A stretch of DNA of 64,000 nucleotides from Rhodospirillaceae bacterium (GTDB lineage Bacteria > Pseudomonadota > Alphaproteobacteria > Rhodospirillales > Rhodospirillaceae). The notes beneath the pieces are model-generated. The model did no database searches and was not told where the DNA came from. It saw only the letters and a program-made list of their open reading frames with translations. A program made the translations under genes and the position numbers. The stretch is from assembly GCA_029245025.1 (NCBI GenBank), contig JAQWQC010000029.1:1-64000 (forward strand), given 5' to 3'. Positions 35,331-46,578 of the stretch are shown piece after piece; the first letter of the stretch is position 1; each line of letters begins with the position of its first letter.

Positions 35331-36785
35331 TTAAGCGGCAGCCCGCTTGATTTGCGGTTGCCCAGAGCGTTTCCGTTTACGGCGTCGCTTTTGTTTGGCT
35401 TCGCCACTACCTTCAGCTTTTCTATTCCCGTCTGACTTTCCAGATTCAGAGGTCTGCCAGGGCTTGATTTCATGGCCCTTGGCCTCTTTGCCTAGGTCAC
35501 CCTTCTTTTGGCCTTTGCGGTGGCTTTTGGTGGGCTTGTTCTTCCCAAATTTCTTGTTGGACTTAGATCCGTCCTTACGGGCATGTTTTGCCGGTGGTGG
35601 TGTCGCGCCGCCAGCAAGGCTTCTGCCGATCAGGCGTTCGATATCTCTCAAGAGATGGCGTTCACTGCTATCGCACAAGGAAATAGCAACGCCCTCATTG
35701 CCAGCTCGGCCTGTACGGCCAATGCGGTGCACATAAGCGTCTGGCTGATCGGGCATGTCGTAGTTGATGACGTGCGTCACATCATCAATATCAAGACCAC
35801 GTGCTGCGACGTCGGTTGCTACGAGAACCTGTAAGTGCCCCCCTTGAAAGGCTTCCAGGGCCTTTTTGCGTGCGTTCTGAGACTTATTGCCGTGGATCGC
35901 TACCGCTTTTACTCCGCCCTTGTGCAGCTGGCCGTCAAGCCGGTTAGCGCCGTGCTTGGTCCGGGTAAAGACAATCGCTTTGTAGATGCCGTTGTCGAGT
36001 AATTCGAGGAGCGTACTTAGTTTCGCAGGTCGATCAACAAACATGATTTCTTGCTTAACCGTATCGGCCGTTGTGGACTCAGGGGCAACGTCGACACGCA
36101 TGGGATTTCGAAGCAGCGTATGGGCCAGTTTAGCGACCGCGGGTGCCATGGTGGCAGAAAACAACAGGGTTTGGCGCTCGGTGGGCAGTTTTGATGCGAT
36201 TTTGCGGATATCTGGAATAAACCCCATGTCGAGCATGCGATCGGCCTCATCAAGAACAAAGGCTTCGACCTCATCCAGGCACACGCGGCCCTGATTGATG
36301 AGATCAAGCAAGCGACCAGGAGTGGCGACAAGAATATCGATGCCGCGACCCATGGCTTTGATTTGACCCTGTGAGCTAACGCCGCCAAAGATCGTCGTCC
36401 GTCGGACATTGAGGTAACGTCCGTAAGCGCCAAAGGACTCATGAATTTGGCTAGCCAATTCGCGGGTTGGGCTTAGGACAAGGATGCGCGCACATTTGGA
36501 TGAGACAGCAGCCGGCTTATCATAGAGATGTTGCAGCAAAGGCAGAGCAAAGGCGGCTGTCTTGCCAGTGCCGGTTTGGGCGCAACCGATTAGATCCCGG
36601 CCATCAAGTAGAATAGGGATAGCTTTTTGTTGAATAGGTGTAGGCGTGACGTAGCCGTCAGCTTTGAGCGCTCTCTGTAGGGGCTGAATCAGTGCCAGGT
36701 CAGAAAACTTTTCATTTGGTCTAGATGTCAAAATAATATCTTTCTTGGTGTTTAAGCCTGTGCCGCCTTCCGCAGGACAGACCAA
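35331..36785 (-). CDS. DEAD-box RNA helicase, RhlE-like
   Basis: This ATP-dependent RNA helicase of up to 484 residues has all core motifs in order: Q motif ([14 protein letters not shown]), Walker [15 protein letters not shown], the DEAD box ([12 protein letters not shown]), [21 protein letters not shown] and HRIGRTGR. A Lys/Arg-rich tail of about 100 residues ends in [10 protein letters not shown] and probably helps RNA binding. The start is unclear. The open frame begins with TTG at 36785 and has no ATG before the core; a TTG at 36731 is an alternative. RhlE-type helicases act in ribosome assembly, RNA decay and cold response. A 612-bp gene-poor region lies upstream and may hold a long leader. 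Confidence 0.92.
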   Translation of the reverse strand: MVCPAEGGTGLNTKKDIILTSRPNEKFSDLALIQPLQRALKADGYVTPTPIQQKAIPILLDGRDLIGCAQTGTGKTAAFALPLLQHLYDKPAAVSSKCARILVLSPTRELASQIHESFGAYGRYLNVRRTTIFGGVSSQGQIKAMGRGIDILVATPGRLLDLINQGRVCLDEVEAFVLDEADRMLDMGFIPDIRKIASKLPTERQTLLFSATMAPAVAKLAHTLLRNPMRVDVAPESTTADTVKQEIMFVDRPAKLSTLLELLDNGIYKAIVFTRTKHGANRLDGQLHKGGVKAVAIHGNKSQNARKKALEAFQGGHLQVLVATDVAARGLDIDDVTHVINYDMPDQPDAYVHRIGRTGRAGNEGVAISLCDSSERHLLRDIERLIGRSLAGGATPPPAKHARKDGSKSNKKFGKNKPTKSHRKGQKKGDLGKEAKGHEIKPWQTSESGKSDGNRKAEGSGEAKQKRRRKRKRSGQPQIKRAAA

Positions 36786-37397
36786 ATATTAAAGGCGCCG
36801 TATTTATGTGAGCGCACACGACCACAGCCCGGCATAAGGCCGGACGCCAAGGTCAGCACCACTAAGACAGGCGTCAACTTCTATCGGACTGTAGGTGAAA
36901 GAGCGGGTCAACCGATGTGCGGGACCAACGCAGGCATTAACAAGCCGACTGGAAGGATGGTGAATGTATGCGCCTGATTTGCTTAAAAGTCAATAAACTC
37001 AAGAATATAGGCCAGGGCGGGCCGCTACCGAGATTAGTTTGATCCCGTTACTCGCAGTAATTAACGGCGCACTGATTCAGGTGGTCATGACAACACGGGT
37101 TCTCTACGGCGCATCAAGAAATAATTAGATGCCACCTGTGGTTGGTCGCATCAATCTTCGGACACAGACCCAAGTTGTGGCTAATGAATTCGTTATTTTC
37201 GCTGTTGTTTTTGCATTGTGGCTTCCGCTCGACCCAACTGAAGCCGAAGTCATGTATCGTGTGCTGCTATGGGTACCGACTCCCGGGGCAGGGGTTAGCG
37301 CTGTTTTTTGCGTGATCAATCTCTTGGTATTAAACCACTAGCGTTGAAAAAATATTTGGGCAGGTGCAGCAACTTTGTTGCTCAATTTTTTAGCCTG
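36786..37397. other. Gene-poor stretch upstream of the helicase
   Basis: I find no RNA gene, repeat or recognisable protein remnant in 36786-37128. The promoter and leader of the leftward helicase must lie here. The right part holds only the short hydrophobic frame at 37129-37341. The gap ends at the stop codon of the leftward SUMF1-domain gene. Confidence 0.4.
37129..37341 (+). CDS. Possible small two-helix membrane protein
   Basis: A 70-codon frame has two hydrophobic stretches (EFVIFAVVFALWLPL and GVSAVFCVINLLVL) separated by an acidic loop. There is no convincing ribosome binding site and a stop codon lies immediately upstream. No family is recognised. It could be a real small membrane protein, the remains of a larger one, or chance. 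Confidence 0.22.
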   Translation: MPPVVGRINLRTQTQVVANEFVIFAVVFALWLPLDPTEAEVMYRVLLWVPTPGAGVSAVFCVINLLVLNH

Positions 37398-38339
37398 CTA
37401 CTCCAGTTCTCGAGCGACCCGAAAGCCGAATAGATGATAGGATGTGAGCTCTGGGTCGCGGCCTCTAAAACTGCGCTCCTGCCGCAGCAGCCTGCTACGC
37501 CAACTGCCACTGCGTATTGCGCGCTTCTCACATATGCCTTCTACTTCGTACGCGCTGCCATCGACAGGTTGGTCAGGGTAGAGGACAGGAGAGCAATCCT
37601 GAGTCCACTCCCACACGTTACCGATCGTGTCATGCACCCCATAGGCATTTGGTTTGAATTGACCGACGGCAGCCACCATGGCGTATCCATCCGCGCAGGG
37701 CGCCGCCATATCCATACTTGTGCCGCTGCCCGCAATGAGACTGGGATCAGCGGCAGCTGTTTGGTCAAGGATATTGCCGTACTCGCAAATCTTTGAATCG
37801 TCATCACCCCAGAACCATTTTGTGTCGACACCGCCACGGGCGACGTACTCCCATTCGGTTTCCGACAGAAGGCGATATCGCTCATCGGTTTGTTCGCTGA
37901 GCCAGTTCACATAGTCCTGAGCTTCTGTCCAGTATACGCAAACAATAGGATCGTTCTCTGCTATGGGTCGATTATAGCCTGGGTCTTCCCAGGTTTGGCC
38001 AAAGCGCCGACGGTCGCCCCCCCAGACCCTGCAATCAGACGCTTGATGCCCGGTGTCTGCCACGAAGGCACGCCATTGACCGACTGTGACCTCGTATTTT
38101 CCTGCGGCAAATGGTTTCACAATAGTGGCTGTGCGAATAGGACCGCGGGGCCGCATTTCGTTGGCGCGCATAGGGTCAATGAAGTCGGAGCCCATTTCAA
38201 AAGTACCTGGTGGAATGACCACCATCTCTGGGCATGTTTCGCAGTCTTTAAATGCTGGAGCCAGAGATTGGGCTTGAGGGGTCGTGGCGAAAACTAAGCA
38301 TAACGCGGTTAATACGGTGCAATATCCCAGTTTGGTCAT
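37398..38339 (-). CDS. Secreted SUMF1-domain (formylglycine-generating-enzyme-like fold) protein
   Basis: The 313-residue protein has a Sec signal (cleavage near A-Q-A-Q-S, residue 23-25), a C33-x-x-C36 pair (DCETCPEM) and then a complete SUMF1/EgtB/PvdO-type C-lectin-like domain. Typical segments are VVIPPGTFEMGS, KYEVTVGQW, YRLLSETEWEYVARGG, PNAYGVHDTIGNVWEW and RSGSWRSR. The two active-site cysteines of true sulfatase-modifying enzymes, expected in the last 40 residues, are missing, so formylglycine formation is unlikely. No sulfatase is nearby. It is divergent from a paralogue at 38523. Confidence 0.85.
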   Translation of the reverse strand: MTKLGYCTVLTALCLVFATTPQAQSLAPAFKDCETCPEMVVIPPGTFEMGSDFIDPMRANEMRPRGPIRTATIVKPFAAGKYEVTVGQWRAFVADTGHQASDCRVWGGDRRRFGQTWEDPGYNRPIAENDPIVCVYWTEAQDYVNWLSEQTDERYRLLSETEWEYVARGGVDTKWFWGDDDSKICEYGNILDQTAAADPSLIAGSGTSMDMAAPCADGYAMVAAVGQFKPNAYGVHDTIGNVWEWTQDCSPVLYPDQPVDGSAYEVEGICEKRAIRSGSWRSRLLRQERSFRGRDPELTSYHLFGFRVARELE

Positions 38340-38522
38340 AGGAATTAACTCTCATTATTCATGTTGCCGATTAACAATAACGCGAGACGAGCCGTGGGGC
38401 ATACGTCTAAGTCGAGGCGACATTCACCGCGCGGACGTTGAGCTAAGACTGATTATCGAGGCTTTGCACTTCGCGGGGCCTGATCGTAGGCTCTTGGCCA
38501 ATTTATTTCTGGGGGATAGAAA

Positions 38523-39479
38523 ATGGTTCGTTGTTCGTATTTAGTGTTAATACTCGTTGTGACGGCGGCTGGATCGCCTTTTGCATCTGAAAATTATCGC
38601 CCCGGTACATCCTTTAAAGATTGTGAGATTTGCCCTGAGGTGGTGGTACTCCCCGCCGGTACATTCATGATGGGATCAACATCAGAAGAAACAACCAAAG
38701 CGGAGGTCCGCGCTGATGCGGCGGAGCGCGAACAACCTAAGCATGCAGTTACTTTCGCCAAACCTTTCGCTATCGGTAAGTACGAGGTCACCCTTGCCGA
38801 GTACCGCGCCTTTGTAGAGGCCACCAATCGTCCGGACCCAGATCGTTGCATCACTTGGACAGAAGCCACGGATACTTGGGGTGAAGTTGACGGGGCGTCT
38901 TGGCAGAACGCAGGCTTTTATCAAGGCGAGAACCATCCTGTGGGGTGCTTAGACTTAGAGGATGCGCGAGGCTACAGTGTGTGGTTGTCGGAAATGACTG
39001 GCGAGCGGTACCGCGTGCCAAGCGAAGCCGAATGGGAATATGCCGCGCGCGGCGGCACGGCAACAAATCAATCCTGGGGTGACACGATGGAGGACATGTG
39101 TCGTTTTACGAATGCCTCTGATTTAACAAGAGCAGATGTCCATAAAGGTGTGCGTGATACGCCAACACGGTTTTTCGAATGTCGCGATGGTTACGTCTAT
39201 ACAGCGCCGGTGGGGTCGTTCCCGCCCAACGCCTATGGCCTCTATGACATGGTCGGCAACATCTGGGAGTGGGTAGAAGATTGCTTCATTATTGGTTACG
39301 ACGGTGCGCCGTCTGACGGCTCCGTACGATACGATCCCAATAATTGCGACCGACTGATTGTCCGCGGAGGAGGGTGGTATGCCCGCAACTGGTTTATGCG
39401 CCCGGCGGGCCGCAGTCGGGAATATCCGGAATATCGCTCTACTACTCTAGGATTAAGGGTGGTGCGGGAGCTCGACTAG
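38523..39479 (+). CDS. Secreted SUMF1-domain protein, paralogue of the divergent neighbour
   Basis: This 318-residue protein has a Sec signal (VLILVVTAAGSPFA, cleavage near residue 21) and the same layout as the gene at 37398: C34-x-x-C37 (DCEICPEV), VVLPAGTFMMGS, KYEVTLAEYRAF, YRVPSEAEWEYAARGG, PNAYGLYDMVGNIWEWVEDC and a final LGLRVVRELD. GGGGGATAGAAA precedes ATG 38523. Catalytic cysteines of formylglycine-generating enzyme are absent (the end reads RGGGWYARNW and GRSREYPEY). The pair looks like a local duplication followed by inversion. The role is unknown; secreted SUMF1 domains may bind ligands or partner proteins. Confidence 0.85.
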   Translation: MVRCSYLVLILVVTAAGSPFASENYRPGTSFKDCEICPEVVVLPAGTFMMGSTSEETTKAEVRADAAEREQPKHAVTFAKPFAIGKYEVTLAEYRAFVEATNRPDPDRCITWTEATDTWGEVDGASWQNAGFYQGENHPVGCLDLEDARGYSVWLSEMTGERYRVPSEAEWEYAARGGTATNQSWGDTMEDMCRFTNASDLTRADVHKGVRDTPTRFFECRDGYVYTAPVGSFPPNAYGLYDMVGNIWEWVEDCFIIGYDGAPSDGSVRYDPNNCDRLIVRGGGWYARNWFMRPAGRSREYPEYRSTTLGLRVVRELD

Positions 39480-39573
39480 AACCGCGCGAATTCAGTTTTT
39501 TCACTTTCATTATTTCGATAGACGATATCACAGTACTTTCGTTTTCTGTTAAAGCACATATTAGAATGCTGTC

Positions 39574-39972
39574 ATGACAGATCCGAACCTGCTTGTACTA
39601 GAAAGCTATCGGAAAGATTACAAATCGGGAATCTTTTGGTCAGGATACGGTTATTTTTTTTAAGGAAGGTGGCTGCGGGGCAAAGGTCTATGTCGTGACC
39701 CGTGGGGCTATCGATATAGTAACTAAGACCAATGAGGGTAAGTGAAAAATACTAGAATTTTGCGGGGGCGTGAGATGTTTGGGTAGATGCTTCTTCATCT
39801 GCGGAAAAAAAAGATCAGCTCATGCGATCTCCAAAGATGGATGCTAATTATTGGTGGTTGAACAAAACGCCCTAAAGGCGAAACTGGACGAGGCCGATCC
39901 TTGAACGGCAAGGGAATTGCTCTGGTGCTAGTAACTGAAGTGCTGCGTCGCCGAACTACAGGGCGCAGCTAG
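39574..39972 (+). pseudogene. Decayed cyclic-nucleotide-binding domain protein
   Basis: ATG 39574 begins MTDPNLLVLESYRKDYKSG and runs into a stop after 29 codons. From about 39650 the next frame continues as FFFKEGGCGAKVYVVTRG and AIDIVTKTNEGK, then a stop. It resumes with KILEF, RSAHAISKDGC, a stop, then LLVVEQNALKAKLDEADP and another stop. These pieces fall in the order of a cyclic-nucleotide-binding (CRP-type effector) domain: the FKEG and YVV strands, the RSAHA phosphate-binding region and the C-helix. At least one frameshift and several nonsense codons are needed, so this is a dead gene. It lies just downstream of trpE, which is convergent. Confidence 0.72.
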
Positions 39973-39975
39973 ACT

Positions 39976-41511
39976 TTATTCGTTGCTGCTGTAGCGACCG
40001 GCTTCGTTCGCGGCGCGGATGATCGCCATCGCTTTGTTTTGACTCTCTTGAAACTCTGTTTCGGGGTCTGAGTCTGCGACGATGCCGCCACCGGCCTGAA
40101 TGATTAACTCACCATCTTTAATCAGGGCTGTGCGTAGGGCGATACAGGTATCTAGATCACCATTTGCCGCAATGTAACCAATAGCACCGCCATAAAAACT
40201 CCGGCGCTCAGGTTCCAACTCGTCAATAATTTCCATGGCGCGCACTTTTGGTGCGCCAGAAACTGTGCCGGCCGGGAATCCAGCCATGAGTGCATCCATC
40301 GCGTCGTAGTCGGGACTAAGGTCGCCGTCTACATTGGATACGATGTGCATAACGTGGCTGTAGTATTCGATCACCATTTCTTCGGTGACATCGACGGTGC
40401 CGGTACGTGTAACTCGACCAACATCGTTGCGCCCGAGGTCAAGTAACATCAAGTGCTCGGCGAGTTCTTTTGGGTCCTCTAGCAAATCCTTTGCATGCTG
40501 TAAGTCTTCGGTTTTTGTTGCGCCGCGCGGACGAGTTCCAGCGATTGGCCGTATGGTCACTTTTCCATCGCGTACCCGTACAAGAATTTCGGGGCTGGAG
40601 CCAACAATGGAAAAGCTATCGAAGGTTAAAAAGAAAAGAAAAGGAGAGGGGTTTAAGCGGCGCAGAGATCTATAGAGAGAAAAAGGCGGGTGAATGAATG
40701 GTCGCCGCAAACGCTGTGAGGGCACCACCTGGAAGATGTCACCAGCCAAGACATACTCTTTCGCCTTGTCCACCATGACGTGGTAGCCACTCCGACCGAC
40801 GTTGGAGGTCGGTTCGATAAGATCGTCTGCGTTGCTAACTCCTGAAACCGGGCGATGGGTGAGCGGCCGATCCAATGTATCGATCACAGATTGCAAGCGC
40901 GCGGTCGCCTCTGTGTAGGCGTCCTCTGCACTAGTGCCATTGACTGGCCGCGCGGGTGTGACAACAGTCATTGTGTCGGCAATGGAGTCAAAAATCACCA
41001 TTACGGTGGGTCGCATGAACAAACCTTCAGGTATACCGATGGTATCAGGGTTGTCGTTCGGAATGTCTTCGATCAAACGGATTGTGTCGTACCCCATGTA
41101 GCCAATAAGGCCCGCCGCCATAGGGGGGAGCTCCGACGGTAGATCAATCCGGGACTCCGCGACTAAGTCGCGCAAGGAATCTAAGGTCTGAGTGTCGCAA
41201 GCAACGAAGGTAGTGTGAGCGCCAGATGGATCTCTGCTAATTTCAGCTGACTGGCCGTTGCATTTCCATACAACGTCCGGCTTCAATGAAATGAATGAAT
41301 AGCGTCCGCGGGTTGCTCCGCCTTCAACGGACTCCAACAATGAAACATAGCTTTGCTCAGTGCCAAGTTTGATCGTTGCAGAGACGGGCGTGTCCAAATC
41401 GGATACAAGCGTTGTCCAAGCGACTTGCGCCTTTCCTGCGTTATAGGTGTCAGAAAATACAGAGAGGGCGGGAGAAAGGTCCATGTTCGCGTACCACTCG
41501 GCTCCGGACAC
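39976..41511 (-). CDS. trpE: Anthranilate synthase component I
   Basis: The 511-residue enzyme makes anthranilate from chorismate for tryptophan synthesis. SATIKLG with the SLLESVEGG motif gives the feedback-tryptophan site, and the catalytic part is complete (VPSQRLRRPF, GSSPEILVRV, PIAGTRPRG, GRNDVGRV, GAPKVRAMEIIDELE, GGGIVADSDPETEFQES). The GTG at 41511 overlaps the ppiD stop (TAGTG), which suggests coupling. ATG 41484 is the alternative and gives the commoner family N-terminus. The usual downstream trpGDC genes are not here; a pseudogene follows instead. Confidence 0.94.
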   Translation of the reverse strand: MSGAEWYANMDLSPALSVFSDTYNAGKAQVAWTTLVSDLDTPVSATIKLGTEQSYVSLLESVEGGATRGRYSFISLKPDVVWKCNGQSAEISRDPSGAHTTFVACDTQTLDSLRDLVAESRIDLPSELPPMAAGLIGYMGYDTIRLIEDIPNDNPDTIGIPEGLFMRPTVMVIFDSIADTMTVVTPARPVNGTSAEDAYTEATARLQSVIDTLDRPLTHRPVSGVSNADDLIEPTSNVGRSGYHVMVDKAKEYVLAGDIFQVVPSQRLRRPFIHPPFSLYRSLRRLNPSPFLFFLTFDSFSIVGSSPEILVRVRDGKVTIRPIAGTRPRGATKTEDLQHAKDLLEDPKELAEHLMLLDLGRNDVGRVTRTGTVDVTEEMVIEYYSHVMHIVSNVDGDLSPDYDAMDALMAGFPAGTVSGAPKVRAMEIIDELEPERRSFYGGAIGYIAANGDLDTCIALRTALIKDGELIIQAGGGIVADSDPETEFQESQNKAMAIIRAANEAGRYSSNE

Positions 41512-43418
41512 TATTGCGGAATGAGTTCGTCTATGGATTCTTGATTGAGAACCACATTGAACTCTCGAGTCACAGATTGAGTGAAGCCAGCGACGAGATC
41601 ATTAGTTAGGGAAGAGCTGACAGCGCCAGCGACCTGTTCACGTATTTGTTCAAGTTCTGCCGCATCGGGCGGTAAAATTTCGTTGAGTTTGGCAACGATG
41701 TGCCCACCGGCAACACGTGCTTGGACAATATCGCCCGTATTAGCCTTAAATAGATGCTCCATGAGGGCCGGGCTAACCAATCGGGCAGGGATAATTGATC
41801 CAATGATCAAGCTGTCGCCAAATCGCGTGATGGGCCCTAGTTTTGCAAACTCAACATCATCTCTATCGGTCGCAAGGTCTGGCAGTTTGACTGACGGTCC
41901 AATGTCATCAAAAAGAGAGTTGGCCGCAGTCAAAGTAGCCGCGCTCCGTGCTTGCTGTTCCCAAAGAGTTCGAACTTCTGCAGCCACGCGCTCATAAGGT
42001 TTTGGCGCTGGCTCAATAACAGAAGAAACCCGCAGGATGTAGGCGTACTCTTCCGTCTCTACCAATTGAGATTCAAGACCGGCTGGGGTGCCAAAACTCA
42101 GGCGAATAAAGCGATCTTGGTCAATGGAGAAAGACAAGCGCGCGCCTGTATCATCGCGGCCATCGCGATCCATCGTTTGAAAATAGATGCGGTTGTATCC
42201 AGGTGTCTCCGCGATTTCTTTCATGGGCGTGCCAGCGGCAAGCTGATCTTCTAGATAGATCGTGGCCTCGTACATTTCGTCAAAGGCGCGGTCGCTCGCA
42301 ATAAAGTCGATAATTTCTGAGCGCACAACGGGGAGCGCCTTAATGCTTCCCGTAGTCAGGTACGTAACCTCGAACAGATGCCACCCGAAATCAGATTGCA
42401 CAGGCGCCCCAATGCCTTTTTCGTTCTGCTCAAATATTGGCGATAAATCAAAACCGAGATCGGAGTTGGCTCTGAGCTCACCCAAATCGATTGGAGCTCC
42501 CATACCTGTTCGTTCACCAAGCTCAACCAAAGTGTCACCCTCTTGTATTTGCTTGAAGGCAGCCTGGGCGTCTAGCTCGGTGCCAAAAATAAGCTGGCGC
42601 ACGGTCCGGGTTGGTTGGGTCCGATAGCGATCTTGGTTTTCATCATAGAACGTCTGAATCTCGTCGTCGGTTATGCTTTCCGGCGGGACAAGATCAGTCG
42701 GTCGGATCACAACCGCTTCGACTTCACGGTATTCTGGTGCCGTGAATGCACTAATATTTTCGTTGTACACGTTACGAAGAGCAGTCTGGTCGGGCTCTTC
42801 GTCAATCATGACAGCTTCGTCGGCAATATAGAGGACGTCGGCACTGCGTTGCTCTGCTCTGTAGCGAAAGAGTGCGTCGACCATTGCGGTTGGTGCGCCA
42901 GCATTGGATGCGATCGGTTGAAACATGATTTGGCGAGTCACATCACTGCGAACGAGATCGATAAATGCTTGCTGTGTTAGATTGTTGCTAGCCAACACGC
43001 TATTCAGAAGAATCTGATTAAAATTGCCGGTCTCGTCTATAAATGCATCTTGTTGCATCACCGCTCGCCGCAAGATGGAATCCGGCACATTGATTCCCAT
43101 TTCACGCGCGGCCATGTCGAGGGTTGCCCGTTCGCTGAGTTCGGCAATCAGATTATTCATGATTCCCAGGTCTGCAGCGTCTTTGGCTGTGAAATCAGGA
43201 CCAATCGCGTTGCGGAGCTGGTCGACCTCACTATTGAATCTCCGCTGTAGCTCTTCGGCCCGCACTTCGACTTGATCCACCTTAATTACAACATTGGGAT
43301 CGACGGCCGGGTTGATGGCATCGCCTACCCCCCAGACAGCAAAGCTCAGCATCAAGATTCCGAGGAATCCTTTGAGCAACCAACTTTCTTTAACGGCTTG
43401 TTGTAACCCCTGGATCAT
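41511..43418 (-). CDS. ppiD: Membrane-anchored peptidyl-prolyl isomerase/chaperone, PpiD (SurA-N) type
   Basis: This 635-residue protein has one N-terminal membrane helix (GFLGILMLSFAVWGVGDAI, residues 17-36), a SurA-like chaperone region and a parvulin PPIase domain at about 255-355 (RTVRQLIFGTELDAQAAFKQI and LGELRANSDLGFDLSPIFE, with FGWHLFEV at the end). A long periplasmic C-terminal region follows. PpiD assists folding of secreted proteins near the Sec exit. ppiD-trpE on one strand with tpiA-secG-pyrG on the other is a standard alphaproteobacterial layout. Confidence 0.93.
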   Translation of the reverse strand: MIQGLQQAVKESWLLKGFLGILMLSFAVWGVGDAINPAVDPNVVIKVDQVEVRAEELQRRFNSEVDQLRNAIGPDFTAKDAADLGIMNNLIAELSERATLDMAAREMGINVPDSILRRAVMQQDAFIDETGNFNQILLNSVLASNNLTQQAFIDLVRSDVTRQIMFQPIASNAGAPTAMVDALFRYRAEQRSADVLYIADEAVMIDEEPDQTALRNVYNENISAFTAPEYREVEAVVIRPTDLVPPESITDDEIQTFYDENQDRYRTQPTRTVRQLIFGTELDAQAAFKQIQEGDTLVELGERTGMGAPIDLGELRANSDLGFDLSPIFEQNEKGIGAPVQSDFGWHLFEVTYLTTGSIKALPVVRSEIIDFIASDRAFDEMYEATIYLEDQLAAGTPMKEIAETPGYNRIYFQTMDRDGRDDTGARLSFSIDQDRFIRLSFGTPAGLESQLVETEEYAYILRVSSVIEPAPKPYERVAAEVRTLWEQQARSAATLTAANSLFDDIGPSVKLPDLATDRDDVEFAKLGPITRFGDSLIIGSIIPARLVSPALMEHLFKANTGDIVQARVAGGHIVAKLNEILPPDAAELEQIREQVAGAVSSSLTNDLVAGFTQSVTREFNVVLNQESIDELIPQ

Positions 43419-43643
43419 GTCTTACCTCTTTTGGGTTCAGTAATCGATGGAGCTGAGCATCCGCAGGAGCAATGCCACCGGCTTCGTAACGTTGACTGCG
43501 GGTTTTACGCGTCAACATGAGGCCCGGCAAGCCTTTGCGGCATATGCGACCTATTGCCCGACTGGCTAGAAACGATAGGAGGCTTATGATAGCAACCGAA
43601 ACGAAGAGCTTTAGACCTCAGGCTAAGGATAGGTGGTTATTTC

Positions 43644-44387
43644 ATGACTAAACTCATAGCGGGCAATTGGAAAATGAACGGTCTTGTAGCCAGCAGTCAG
43701 GTTTTGGCCCATGGTTTGGCCGATAAGGTTAAGGCGAACCCAGGTCGCGCCGACGTTGCGATTTGCCCACCTGGGCCATTAATCAGAGATGCTCTCTCAG
43801 CAGTGAGTGGAAGCCCCATTTCTGTTGGAGGCCAGGATTGCCACGCGAATGAATCTGGGGCCCATACGGGTGATACCAGCGCTGCTCTATTGGCTGATAT
43901 GGGGTGTTCCAGCGTTATTTTAGGCCATTCAGAGAGGCGGGCTGATCACGGCGAAACCAGTGCGCTGGTCAAAAACAAAGCTCAGGCCGCATTGAATGCG
44001 GGCTTAGTGGTCATCGTTTGCGTCGGTGAATCTGAGGCGGAACGAGATGCTGGGCAGGCAGAAACAGTTATTGGACAGCAAATTGACGGCTCTTTGCCAG
44101 CGGGCGGAACGCCGCAGACTGTGGTGATTGCCTATGAGCCTGTCTGGGCGATCGGTACCGGCCGAACACCCTCTTTGCAGGAAATCAGAGCTATTCATGT
44201 GTTTATTCGCAACAGGGCTCAAGAAAGTCATGGCCTGGGGGATGGTCTGAGGATATTATATGGTGGGTCGGTAAAGCCTGGAAATGCCTCAGAAATCCTA
44301 GCGATTCAGGGTGTTGATGGTGCCTTGGTAGGGGGCGCAAGCCTGACTGTTGAAGACTTCTGGGGAATCATTGAAAATTGCCCCTAG
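43644..44387 (+). CDS. tpiA: Triosephosphate isomerase
   Basis: The 247-residue glycolytic enzyme has the substrate-binding NWKMNG (Asn/Lys near residues 8-10), the electrophilic His in ILGHSERR, the catalytic Glu in VIAYEPVWAIGTG and the phosphate-binding LYGGSVKPGNA. A 225-bp gap separates it from divergent ppiD and contains the promoters of both. Confidence 0.96.
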   Translation: MTKLIAGNWKMNGLVASSQVLAHGLADKVKANPGRADVAICPPGPLIRDALSAVSGSPISVGGQDCHANESGAHTGDTSAALLADMGCSSVILGHSERRADHGETSALVKNKAQAALNAGLVVIVCVGESEAERDAGQAETVIGQQIDGSLPAGGTPQTVVIAYEPVWAIGTGRTPSLQEIRAIHVFIRNRAQESHGLGDGLRILYGGSVKPGNASEILAIQGVDGALVGGASLTVEDFWGIIENCP

Positions 44388-44470
44388 CGAAGACATATAA
44401 AGATGACTAAAACCCCTGTCCTTAAGGTGGGTTAAGTCCCGTCCATCATTCACTGCGACCTAGAGTTCCC

Positions 44471-44809
44471 ATGGAAACTGTTCTGCTCGTCATACATTTG
44501 CTGATTGCGATCGTCATGATCGGCATGATTCTTCTTCAGAAAAGTGAAGGCGGGGCCATGGGCGGCGGTTTAACCGGTGGCGCATCGGTTACAGGGATGG
44601 CGCAGTCGCAAACCCGCGCTACACCCATTACCCGGACAACCACTATCTTGGGGATATGCTTTTTTGCCACTAGTCTTGGCTTGGCTCTTCTTGCCAAGCC
44701 CCAGGACGCCCCCACATCGATTTTTGACACGGCACCGGTCGATGAAGGGGTGGGACAAATACCTATTGTGCCTGTGGTGCCGACTGTCCCAAGTGTTCCG
44801 GTAGACTAA
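44471..44809 (+). CDS. secG: Preprotein translocase subunit SecG
   Basis: The 112-residue protein has two membrane helices (VLLVIHLLIAIVMIGMILLQ and ILGICFFATSLGLALLA) and the conserved GGAMGGGLTGG-like loop. It is part of SecYEG. The Pro/Val-rich end (VPVVPTVPSVPVD) is a common alphaproteobacterial extension. Confidence 0.93.
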   Translation: METVLLVIHLLIAIVMIGMILLQKSEGGAMGGGLTGGASVTGMAQSQTRATPITRTTTILGICFFATSLGLALLAKPQDAPTSIFDTAPVDEGVGQIPIVPVVPTVPSVPVD

Positions 44810-44907
44810 ATAAGACAAACCTGACATATGGCCGACCCCTATCTGGCCCGCGCTCAAAATAGTAGCCCGGGCTGCCTTGTCTGTGCTTGCAGACCTCGAA
44901 AATTTAG

Positions 44908-46551
<1,644 letters not shown>

Positions 46552-46578
46552 TCGCACTACCGGAAGAACAGTTCGGAC

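Noticed and set aside
35347-35834. Long open frames antisense to the helicase tail
   Set aside because: They arise opposite the Lys/Arg-rich C-terminus, whose codons give few stops on the other strand. No family similarity or ribosome binding site is seen.
37398-39479. Possible sulfatase-activating formylglycine-generating enzymes
   Set aside because: The two active-site cysteines expected near the C-terminus are absent in both proteins and no sulfatase gene is nearby.
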